Positions 54,909 through 64,000 of a DNA stretch of 64,000 nt are shown here, in pieces. Below the pieces are notes generated by a model. That model was not told where the DNA came from. It did no database searches and saw nothing but the letters and a program-made list of their open reading frames with translations. Origin of the DNA: Pomphorhynchus laevis (lineage: Eukaryota; Acanthocephala; Palaeacanthocephala; Echinorhynchida; Pomphorhynchidae). The stretch is taken from assembly GCA_012934845.2 (NCBI GenBank), contig WNNJ02003104.1:1-64000 (forward strand). The letters are read 5' to 3'. Both the position numbers and the translations under genes were made by a program. Positions within the stretch are counted from its first letter, which is position 1; every line of letters begins with the position of its first letter.

Positions 54909-57736
54909 ATGTATAGAGTTGTTATACAATGGATCCCGAAGCTAATTGATCTTCCTCAATGCAATGCCAGCAATTTATTCATTGACATTCTGTCGGAATT
55001 TTACAAAAATGCAGCTTGTGATGAAGTCCAGTCTACATCAAAGAATATTAAAATGGCAGTCGTTTTTGGACGATGTGTATTACAGCAGATACCCTGTCGT
55101 AAAATCGCAATGATCAGAAAGACAATTCAACGTAGACTCGATTTATGGACGAAAGGTGAATTCTTAGCACTGTTCGAGGAGGCGTGTACATTACAGTTAA
55201 GACAAAAATTAAAAAAACGTCAATACACTAACTCTGATTGGATTAAACAATATTGTACTCTGTTGCGAAAGGGCAAACTAACGGCCGCCACAAGTATTCT
55301 TGCAGGTCAAGATAACGATTGCACACTGCGTCCAGATGTGATAATTGGAGACATGTCAGTTAAAGAACACCTGGAAAGGTTACATCCTGAGCCGTCACAT
55401 GCAAATCCTGAAGCACTTATCAAGTTTCCAATGCCAGAGGCTATTCCGCATCATCCGGCGACTTTCCTTGCGATTGACAGTGCAGCTATTGTTCGCTCAG
55501 CTCGTACAATCACAGGTTCAGCTGGTCCCTCGGGGCTCGACGCACAACAATGGCGACGAATGTTAACTGCATTTGGCAAACATTCCAACGGATTGGCCGA
55601 GGCATTAGCATCACTAGCGGTCCGCATAGCTTCTGTCAAAATTCCACTTGAAACTCTTGAAGCATTTGTTGCCAGCCGATTAGTAGCTTTACCAAAAAAA
55701 AGTGGTGGAATACGCCCTATCGGAATCGCCGACGTAGCGCGTCGCATAATCTGCAAAGCGATACTGTTTCATATCAAGTCAGATTTACGGGACGCGGCTG
55801 GTTCCTTACAACTTTGTGCATCTCAACGAAGTGGAATTGAATACACGATTCGCTCATTGCGTGAAAGCTTCTTTAGCAACCCAGAGTTCAGTATTCTGTG
55901 TATAGATGCAACCAACGCATTTAATCGCCTTAATCGACGTGTCGCACTACACAACATACGTCTAACGTGTCCTTCTATCGCTTGTGCGTTTGACAACATG
56001 TATTCCCAGGAGGCGTTGCTTGTGTTGGGCGGTGATTCATTATATTCTAGAGAAGGGGTCACCCAAGGTGATCCTTTTGCAATGGCTGCCTTCGCAATGG
56101 CATCGTTGCCCCTAATTCGAATGATAGGTGAGCGATTTCCTGGAGTGACTCAGCGTTGGTACGCTGACGATGCTAACTTCGTCGGCACTCCGCAGGATCT
56201 TGAAATGGTGTGGAAATTTGTGTTGCAACATGGTCCTGATTTTGGGTACCATGCGAATCCTACAAAAACCTCATTGCTATTACATAACTCTGCAAATGAA
56301 CTGAATGTTTGCTTACCTGATGTGCAAATCAAATATGACGGTATAAACATTCTTGGGTCAGCGATTGGCACTGACGATTTTATGGCCAGAACTGTTTCGA
56401 GTCACGTCGCGTGTAATACGAACTTGGTCGGACGCATCTGCGAAGTCGGGAATATTGACCCACACTGTGCTTACGTTGGTCTCACGCAATCCATGCAGTG
56501 GAAATGGTCACAACTGCTCAGAACGACCAGTTGTAGTGAAGAGCAATTACAACCGCTAAAAGATGCCGTGACGGTCGAATTTCTGTCTGTTCTAACAAAG
56601 TAAAGAATCACCGAGGATATGCGAATTATTCTCACTTCCCCAAACAAACTAGGAGGTATTGGCATCATGGATTGTACTTTTGTAGCTAAATTACAGCTCG
56701 ATGCTTCTCGAAAATTATGTGCGTCCTACAACTCAGATATGGTTGGAGAAGATTTACAGGAGCATCAACAACAAATCAGCAAAATCATTGCAGACACTAG
56801 GCTTAACGCATTCGAAGAACGCATCTTACTGGCTAAGAATAAATTAAGTGAAGAAACCCAAAATGCAATAAATTTTGCTTGTATAAATGGAGCGTCCTCT
56901 TGTTTAAGCGCACGTCCTATCGAACACCACAAGTTTGGTCTTACGCCAAACGAATTCCGGGACGGTTTAGCAACTAGATATGGTTGGATCCAGACGGCCT
57001 TCCTTCCCGCTGTGCATGCGATGATGGTGCGAACCTATCGCATCTTTTGCAATGTAAGCGCGGTGGTTTTCAGATCATACGCCATAACGAGGTCAGAAAT
57101 ATATTTGCCCGAGAGTTGACCACGGTTTGTAATGGAGTAGGGCTCGAGCCTGTTTTGGAGCGAGTCAATGATGACGTAAGGTTTGAGAAATCCACAACAT
57201 GTCGTGAGGAGGGAGCACGTCTCGACGTTGTTTGCAGCGGATTATATGAGAGTCGATTCGAGCGGACGTTTTTTGACGTCACCATCTTTAACAACCACGC
57301 CGTTTCGTACTCATCATCAACAGTTAGTGCTTTCAAGTACCACGAGACTCGAAAAAGATCGAAATATGAAGAGAGAATAAGTCTGGTCGATCGAGGTAGT
57401 TTCACACCACTTGTGTTCGCAGCATCGGGTGACATAGGAGAAAACGCGTTACAACTTATTAGACGCATCGCTCGGTTACAATCAATGAATTCGACCACAA
57501 ACTCGTATGCGAACTGTATTTGCCGACTAAAACGCATCGTTGGTATTGATCTATGTCGATCTGCTTCCATGTGCCTTCGGGGCTTTCGTTCTTCCCGAAA
57601 TCGACCGGCCAATAATCCTGACCACACCTAACCACACGGTATATTTCCAACGACGATCTAGTTTTCAATTTTATGACTATTGAAGATGTATGTAATTTCC
57701 TTTACTGTAAAAAATTTATTTATTAATAGTAAAAAA
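54909..57736 (+). mobile_element. LINE family G: RT with R2-like zinc motif and nuclease, near-complete
   Basis: The frame 54876-56603 begins in the LINE D tail; G-specific sequence starts near codon 12. It carries an N-terminal helical part (IQRRLDLWTKGEFLALFEEA), GSAGPSGLDAQQWRR, IRPIGIADVARRIICKA, motif A (CIDATNAFNRLNR, about residue 342), motif B (EGVTQGDPFAMA, about 394) and catalytic YADD (429-432). After one in-frame TAA (56601) the frame continues at 56619 with NKLGGIGIMD. One frameshift near 56990 leads to CACDDGANLSHLLQCKRGGF (a C-x-C-x8-H-x3-C zinc motif), IRHNEVRN, EGARLDVV, RTFFDVTIF, KYEERI and SFTPLVFAASG. The latter set fits the restriction-like PD-(D/E)xK nuclease of R2-type LINEs. 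Two other copies are at 20.8 and 31.8 kb. Confidence 0.8.
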
Positions 57737-57751
57737 AATAATATCTGCTCA

Positions 57752-58090
57752 ACATTTAATCTTGAACACACTGCATCATTTACTACTAACCTGAACATGT
57801 TCTTTCGAAAGACGACGTCAGTGGATTCTGAATTTTATCTTACTCCGGCATTCTTACAGACTAAATGGAGAGAACCCTGTGCAAGGAAAAGACCGCTGAT
57901 CTGGAGAGCATCTGTCCATGGATATCACGATAAATTCTGCACTATTAGAATTCCAGTACATGCACAGTGCTCTTTGTGCATTTGTGTTCTTTGCAAAAAT
58001 GAATGCGCATCTAACCTGCATATCTTCACTTGCCCAATTTTGAAAAATATGTCACTATCCGATATTGACAGTAGGAGAAGATTTTGAAAT
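57752..58090 (+). CDS. Unrecognised frame, weakly TLDc-like
   Basis: Within a 135-aa frame (57680-58087; its first part is inside the composite insertion), the segment EFYLTPAFLQTKWREP, then RPLIWRASVHGYHDKFC, recalls the start of TLDc domains ('LT..ll..L...W.LLYR.s.dG.....F'). The rest (CICVLCKNECASNL) does not. It could be a host exon or chance. No start or splice site could be assigned. Confidence 0.2.
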
Positions 58091-58283
58091 ACAATTTATA
58101 AAATTGATAAACTTTTGGTGTATTTATTTTGTTTACCTAGTACCGAAAGGTAAAGAGGTATAATAAATTCTCTCATTATTATTAATTGACAACGAATTGA
58201 GCCGAGGCTCTTTACAAGTTGCTTCACAAAATAAAAAGAATAAAAAGAATAAGAGTCGTTTTGTCCCTCCATCATCAGATAAA

Positions 58284-60212
58284 CTACTGAAAATCCCACC
58301 GTTGTCTTGAGAAGGAAGGGTCATCATCCAGTAGGGCGCAAAAACTTGAAGCAGTAGACGACAAAACGGTCGCACTCTGAAGCGAATTCCAAGATCGTAC
58401 GACTCGTTTGGCAAAGCAGGAAACTGCATGCATGTACCTTTGTGTTTTCAGCATCAGGGGGTGTCCGAGAGAAGGTTGACATCTCAGTTGCAGTAGATGT
58501 GACAGTGGATGATCTTTAGTATGCAGAATTTTCCAAACAAGAGAGAGATCTCGCTTGTCACGGATATATCGCAGACAAGGCATATTTAATATCTGGAGGC
58601 GTTTCGCGTAGCCATAAATATGCAGCCCTGAGACTAATTTAGTTGTTGATCTGAACACTTTCTCTAATGCACGATGCTCATAAGTAGTTTCGGGATAACA
58701 AGCTGGCGATGCGTATAAGATATGGCTCAAGAAAAACGCATTTGCTAAGGTATAGTAGCATAACGGATCTATGCCTATCAGAGCTCGACGAGTATGTCCT
58801 ATTAAGCGTTTTGTGATGCAACACACGTAGTCTGAATGCTTTCGAGTGGATAAGTCAGCACAAACCCAAACTCCCAAATCTTTATATGAGTTGGTTCTTT
58901 CGATACTAATTGAACCAAACTGGTACTCACCTCCAAGATGATCACATGATCTTCGTGATATACGCATACATGTACATTTAGCGGAATTGATCCTCAAGTG
59001 ATTTCGTATAGACCAATTGGATATAACGTCGACGTCGCTTTGTAAATGCTGTTTGTCAAGATCGGAAATAATAGGTCGCCAAACTTTAAGATCATCTGCA
59101 TATAATAAACGGAATGAACTGATATTTGGTATCAAATCGTTGATATAAAGACTGAATAAAATGGGACCCAATACACTTCCCTGTGGAACACCTAACAACA
59201 CTGGAAATGGACTCGACAGCGACTCATTTACTCGTACGACACTTTGTCGGTTGGAAAGGAATTTACGAATCCAGTTTATGATCCTCTTATCAAGATGAAT
59301 GTGCTCCAACTTCTCAATAAGACGCGTGTGATTAACTGAGTCGAACGCTTTTGAGAAATCAAAGAAAATGACATCAACTGGTATGCCTTGATCATAATAG
59401 TGATACCAATTTTCACGTGCATGTACAAGATTAGTAGTCGTGGAATAACCTTTTCGGAAGCCATGCTGTGCTGGGTTCAAAATTTGAAATCTATTTAGAA
59501 ATTCTATTATTCGTCGCTTAATCAATCTTTCTAGCACACGACAACACACGCAAGTGAGACTAATATGCCTATAATTGTCAATGGACGAACTATCCCCTTT
59601 CTTATAAATAGGACAGATGATGGAATTCTGCCAATCAGAAGGAACAACGCCAAAAGCAACAGACGCAGAGAAAATATTGTAAAGCGGATGACATATTATG
59701 TCAGCGATGTTGCGCAGATATACTGGCGGTAAGCCATCTGGACCCGCACCTGCTTTGCATTTAAGTTTCCGAAGCTCTTGGAGAACATCATCACATCGGA
59801 AGAGGTCGCTGGTGTCATCTCCGGGCGATTCAAATGTACACGGATCACCTATTGTCACATCCTTATGGTCAAGATTCAAAGAATGGAAATGATTTCTAAA
59901 CATATTTGATATCTGCAAAGAATCAGTTATGAATTTCCCATCGTCACGTTGAATACAATTTATAGGTTTACAGCGCGTATGCTTAGCAGTCACATACCTA
60001 AAGAAAGAGCGGGGATCACGGTGACAGTTTATACTTAGCTGATTTTCGAAAGATCGCCTACCAGTTCGCTTCATGGACGTAACGAGGTTTCGCCATTTCT
60101 TATAAGTGCTGAAATTAGCTCTGTCTTTACGATAGTTATTAAAGGCCTTATGTCTCATCTTTAAAGCATGTTTTATGTCGCTATTAAACCAAGGCGGTGA
60201 GATAGATGTCAA
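58284..60212 (-). mobile_element. LINE family E reverse transcriptase, uninterrupted 642-aa frame
   Basis: Complete RT frame: linker (SPPWFNSDIKHALKMRHKAF), fingers (SIDNYRHISLTCVCCRVLER), motif A (VIFFDFSKAFDSVNHTRLIE), motif B (GVPQGSVLGPILFS), catalytic YADD at residues 371-374 (LLYADDLKVWR), and the YKDLGVWVCADLS thumb region. It ends in a basic tail (RVVRSWNSLQ). No stop or shift in 1.9 kb makes it the best-preserved RT of the window. It shares many blocks with LINE D but is distinct (for example SFLSNRSY against KFLSNRQS). Its 3' end reaches about 58100. Confidence 0.9.
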
Positions 60213-61290
60213 TCAGTGTTTACTCTGAAGAGGTGAGAAACGATTAAGGAGGTGGTACAGAGTATCCCTGAAAAACTGCCATGAATATTCGACGCCAACA
60301 TCAAAAGCATCCAACCACTTTACCCCAACGAGATATTTATTTACTAGAGCAAAGTCAGTTCTGAATGGGTTTACAGACGACGTCGGATTTACGCCATGTG
60401 AGTAGACATCGCTCAGACCAATCGAAATGACCACATGATCTGAATGACCTATTGGGTCCAGATAGCTTAATCTATCAAGAATGTCATATGGTACAGTAAG
60501 TCATAAATCCAAAAGTGAATGTGAATCCTGTGAAAATCTTGTACTCTGACTGACATGTTGCTTAAGAGCCAAGCTGTTTATTAAGCCAAGTAGCTTCAAA
60601 CTCTCGACATCCGAGTCATTGGAAGTGTAATTAACCCAATTCACAGATGGCATGTTGAAATCACCGAGTACAACAAATCTATCACAATAACTACTTCTCT
60701 CCATTAAAGCTGCTATGCTATCTGTGTTTGATCTTGGAGAACGATACACAGTCAATACCGTTATTGGGTGTTGACAATATAGCCTAATACACAATGCTTC
60801 ATTATGGTTAATAGCATCACTAAGAGTTTCAATTACTCGGAATTGAAGCCTATTAGAGATATACGCGATAACACCTCCTCCAATTTTCCCTGTTCTATCA
60901 CTTCTACTTATGCTGTATCCCTCAATGAATATATCTACGTCTGCTATTGACGAACTAAGCCAAGATTCTGTGAAAATACCTACAGCTGGTACGATATCTG
61001 GTACGATATCTACGTACCTACGTATACCTACGTATATATATACCTACGTATATATACCTACGTAGATATACCTACGTATATCTACGTCTGCTATTGACGA
61101 ACTAAGCCAAGATTCTGTGAAAATACCTACATCTGGTACGATATCATGGACCAAAGAGGTACGATGATGTATCAATGTAACGTTAGAGTCACTATCATTA
61201 ATACGTATCTCATGAATAAATCGCGCTTTTTGTTCAGTATACGATTCAATCGCATGACACGATTTTTGGTCAGAATCGCGTAATATGAAA
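60213..61290 (-). mobile_element. LINE family E, APE-type endonuclease part
   Basis: On the minus strand: IVPDVGIFTESWLSSS (metal-binding Glu motif), GGGVIAYISNRLQ, then the frame 60794-60501 with ITVLTVYRSPRSNTDS and VVLGDFNMPSVNW (the GDFN motif). After one in-frame TGA, PIGHSDHVVISIGLSD (the terminal SDH motif) follows. A second in-frame TGA lies just before the Met that starts the RT frame. The coding sequence is otherwise continuous from about 61290. A duplicated segment and a TA/TACG microsatellite interrupt its N-terminal part (60930-61145). No ORF1 is seen upstream. Confidence 0.85.
60930..61145. repeat. 68-bp duplication around a 'tacctacgta' microsatellite
   Basis: 60930-60998 and 61078-61145 are almost identical and encode the same endonuclease segment. 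They are separated by about 80 bp of repeating 'tacgtatata/tacctacg'. This local expansion sits within an otherwise young LINE. Confidence 0.85.
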
Positions 61291-62629
61291 TGTTAAGTTT
61301 TTATATTTTTATATCTTAGATATTTTCAGTATTTTTTATACTCATAAAATAATTGTTTATTACATTTTACTGCTTTTATTATATTTTCTTACCGTCAACT
61401 ATCGAAAAGGCCGTAAAGATGAAAAAGGCGACTATCGAAAAAGGCTATGGTCTGTATTGCTAATAATATTTATCATCGTTTACTCGATAACGTATTGTCG
61501 TAAAGTAATTTTTTGGTTTTTATTTGACAATTGGAATGGCTGTCTTAAACTCAAACAAAAACATGATATGAATACTTCAAAGGTGAATAATTTATCAAAT
61601 TTTGTTGATCCAAAGGCCGGTGCATATTGATGCTTATGCTTTATAGTATTATTAAGTATTTAAAAATCGAATCTCGGCACAGGATCAATAGACTATAAAA
61701 CAAATTATAGACCATATATTATGTTACTGAATAAAAATAAAAATAAAATATTAGAAATATATCATCCTGATATTTAAATTTTTAAATATCCAGGAACAAT
61801 TAGGTATAGTTAAACGACAACAGAAATTATTTTGATATTTCGATAGTAACTACTTTTATAGTAACTACTATAAAAGTCAATTTTTATGAATGGACTTTTT
61901 AAAGTCAATATTTTAAAATCAGTATTTTTAAAGTCAATATTTTAATTGTCAATTTAAAATTGACCATTTTTCGGCAAATACTCATTTGCGGGGAAATATT
62001 TCATTTGTATGCAGATGTCTCTCGAGAAATGGTTATGCTAAAATCGAATAAGAAGGATATGAATACATAAATGCAAATCATTTATCAAATTTTGTCAATC
62101 CAAATACCGGTGCTTATAGATGCTTATGCTTTACATTATTTGGGGTTTTTAAAGATGGAATATCGACAATTGATCAAAAGACTAGAAAATAAATAATCGA
62201 CATAATATTACTACCGAGTAATGCTAAACTTGAACACAAAAGATATGAACACGCAACCATTAATCATTTATCAAATTTGTCGATCCACATACCGGTGCAT
62301 ATAGATGCTTATGCTTTACAGTATTATTGGGTTTTAAATATCGAATCTCGGCACTTAATCAACGATTTAGAAAATAAATAATCAGCCACATATTATTTAG
62401 CTGAATAAAACAGAATGTTCACTGGAATCCTTTCCATTTGAAGGAAAATTATTTTTAGCATCTTCGAATGATTTATTAGGAACTGTCTGCTATATGTTCG
62501 ACCTAACTGATCGTATCAGGTAACTGAGTCTACGTATTTTATAGAAATAAAATAATCAGATCAGCTTACTGAGTTTAGATATTTAGTTTGAGTAAAACGA
62601 ACGTATTATTATGAATCAAAGATGGATGC

Positions 62630-63316
62630 ATCCGCAATATATTCGCGGATGCACTCATCTGCGCTCATCGTATGTGCTCCGAGGTCATTGTCTGACTCTG
62701 CTAAGAGATATAGTAAGGAAATATAGAGCAGTCCAATTTGATCGTCAAGTCGTTGGATGATACATTAAGCTTAAAGATACAACAGTTTATTGTAATAGCT
62801 TAGCCGAATTTAAAAATAATTTACCCATGGAGGAAGCAATAAGGAGTGCTGTTTTTCCATATTTATGAAGATTTTATTTTAATAAAGAAGATTTTATTTT
62901 ACCCAAGCAATAGACAAACAGCTTATGCAACAACAGCTTCTCAAAATTTACAAAATTCAAATCAAGATCATACTGCTTCGTTGTTTCAACCATTAGATCG
63001 TCTTCATCCCCAGCAACATCAGCCGACAAATCAACAACCAAACCAAACTCAAGAACAACTTTACGCATCCGAACTTGTACAAATGCAGACAGTGGGATTC
63101 TATAACCGTGACACAAATCTTGAAGCGCTTGTTGCATCTATGGGGGCGCAAATATGGCTGTAGAACGTATTGAAGACTCTTGACTTTTATTAGGTTAAAA
63201 CATTGTCTTAATTGGATTTACAAAGTTAAAATGAATTGTTATTTTATTTTAATTATTTTTGCAATAAACCAGCCAATTAATCCATGTTGTGTATGCTGTT
63301 GAAATATTAACAATAA
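62630..63316 (+). mobile_element. LINE family D 3' tail, second copy
   Basis: 62640-62870 matches the C-terminal codons of LINE D (AVQFDRQVV-type peptide; GCTGTTTTTCCATATTTATGA at the stop region). 63250-63316 matches D's 3' untranslated end ('cagccaattaatccatg', 'ctgttgaaatattaac'). The two halves are separated by the ubiquilin-like piece. Severely 5'-truncated. Confidence 0.75.
62887..63183 (+). pseudogene. Ubiquilin C-terminus (UBA) relic inside the LINE D tail
   Basis: The plus frame reads a Gln/Asn-rich linker (LHPQQHQPTNQQPNQTQEQ), then YASELVQMQTVGFYNRDTNL and EALVASMG. This matches the ubiquilin UBA domain pattern (QLEQL..MGF.NREANLQALIAT.G). After the G run at about 63141-63145 the neighbouring frame continues ANMAVERIEDS and stop, matching the usual INAAIERLL end, so one base was gained or lost there. 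Ubiquilins shuttle ubiquitinated proteins to the proteasome. Only the last ~90 codons are present. A 15-bp duplication (GAAGATTTTATTTTA at 62867 and 62887) marks the left border. Confidence 0.6.
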
Positions 63317-63957
63317 TCAAATATTAAGTTTATAAGAAGCCGTATCCTTAGCGACATTTGGAAGGTTGTGTTTAACTTGAAAAAAGTGAAATGAACAAGC
63401 AACCCTTAATCATTTATCAAATTTTGTCGATCCACATACTGGTGCATATAGATGCTTATGCTTTACAGTATTATTGGGTTTTAGCGATCGAATCTCGGCA
63501 CTTAATCAACGGGTTAGAAAATAAATAATTAATTAGCTGAATAAATATTCTGCAAATACTAATTTGCGGGTAAATTCCATTTGCATGTAGATGTATCTCG
63601 AGAAATAGTTATGCTAAACCTAACAAGAAGTATCTGAGCACGTAACCATGAATCATTTACCAAATTTTGCCGATCTATGGGCTTGTATATAAATACATAT
63701 TCCAATCTGTTGTGAATATGTTAAGTTACTAGGTGGTAAGTAAAGGCTCTTTTTCTCTTCAATTTCAATAATCTAGACTAATTAAAATGAAAATATACCA
63801 ATCCAAGAATATAGTCATTTCCATAATTCACTTGTCTGGTCGATACTTTAATGTACGCATAATCAGAAAATACGTTGCAGTAATTAATGTATATTATTAA
63901 TGAAGTAGTAGCTGTTATGTTTATTGTCTCGCGTTTATTTAGCATTGTCCGCACCTA
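63317..63957. other. Repeat family Y and AT-rich sequence, no gene
   Basis: Includes the last two Y units. From 63700 on, nothing was recognised. Confidence 0.4.
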
Positions 63958-64000
63958 GTGGATTCTTCGGGGGGGGGGTGAAAGACCCCGGGTGGTTCAA
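63958..64000 (+). mobile_element. LINE family A 3' end, cut by the window edge
   Basis: 'gattcttcggggg' followed by 'ccccgggtggttca' matches the sequence just after the A copy 3 stop codon at 48.2 kb ('gaattcttcgggggaaatat', 'cccggatggttcag'). The element continues outside the window, so its orientation and extent cannot be judged fully. Confidence 0.5.

Larger units (their letters stand above)
52607..57751 (+). mobile_element. Composite retroinsertion: LINE D joined to LINE G inside one 15-bp target duplication
   Basis: AATAATATCTGCTCA occurs at 52607-52621 and again at 57737-57751. Immediately inside the left copy begin the 16-bp tandem repeats of LINE D; immediately outside LINE G's 3' untranslated region an A-run leads into the right copy. 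No such repeat separates D from G. D's natural 3' end (a TTAATAATAAT string at about 54898-54908, also seen in the D tail at 63.3 kb) is joined directly to the start of G. This is the arrangement expected if one priming event copied G and then jumped to a D RNA; the alternative is a single element carrying two RTs. Both RT frames are nearly intact, so the event appears recent. Confidence 0.7.
61560..63690 (+). repeat. Repeat family Y, four to five units around a LINE D tail
   Basis: Units contain 'atcatttatcaaattttgtc', 'accggtgcatatagatgctt', 'gctttacagtattattgggt' and 'cgaatctcggcacttaatca', at about 61590-61720, 62075-62200, 62265-62400 and 63400-63530, with a partial one near 63650. A second block ('gcaaatactcatttgcgggg', 'ctcgagaaatggttatgcta') precedes units at 61975-62040 and 63547-63615. 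Non-coding. Confidence 0.65.

Noticed and set aside
57070-57627. 185-aa minus-strand frame as a gene
   Set aside because: Antisense of the LINE G nuclease coding region.

Overview
This is an AT-rich metazoan nuclear DNA window: long A/T-only stretches, eukaryotic single-copy genes, mostly degraded repeats and many non-LTR retrotransposons. I cannot name the phylum; the mix of Penelope-like RTs, Merlin DNA transposons and APE-type and R2-type LINEs fits several invertebrate groups. No rRNA, canonical tRNA or CRISPR array was seen. Genes are sparse and the recognisable ones lie in single uninterrupted reading frames: NAD-dependent glycerol-3-phosphate dehydrogenase (14.7-15.9 kb, minus), a ZNG1/CobW zinc GTPase (34.1-35.3 kb, plus), mitochondrial lipoyl synthase (37.4-38.5 kb, minus) and a strongly diverged fibrillarin-like protein without its catalytic residues (40.9-41.9 kb, minus). 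A possible spliced gene start lies at 23.5-24.0 kb (minus). Relics of host genes are two ZNG1 scraps either side of the intact gene and a ubiquilin C-terminus inside a LINE tail near 63 kb.

Layout. 0-9 kb: repeated Penelope-like RT pieces, a gypsy-type fossil, a cluster of small elements with terminal inverted repeats, and a SINE-like insertion. 8.6-14.4 kb: two copies of LINE family A (CCHC ORF1, APE endonuclease, RT) around another LINE (B). 14.7-15.9 kb: GPD1. 16-22 kb: duplicated blocks, an internally deleted LINE C, an 81-bp-arm foldback, a local repeat family, and an RT fragment split by an insertion. 23-31 kb: a possible gene, a short inverted-repeat element with a structured core, a Merlin transposon with inverted repeats, and AT-rich repeats. 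31-42 kb: host-gene block with one LINE G fragment. 42-51 kb: AT-rich repeats, a second gypsy fossil, LINE A copy 3, LINE C copy 3. 51-64 kb: a composite retroinsertion (LINE D plus LINE G), a nearly intact LINE E, and a repeat array around a LINE D tail carrying the ubiquilin piece.

How things fit together. The strongest unusual signal is at 52.6-57.7 kb. A LINE with a cysteine-rich CXC-like small ORF and RT is joined, exactly at its natural 3' end, to a second LINE with an R2-like C-terminal nuclease. One 15-bp direct repeat brackets the pair, with a short A-run before its right copy. That looks like one retrotransposition event joining two RNAs (template jumping), or a single element with two RTs. 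A second theme is local duplication: at least seven places carry 40-150-bp direct repeats separated by 20-530 bp, some inside otherwise recognisable elements. The host genes do not form an operon or pathway cluster, although LIAS and GPD1 are both metabolic.
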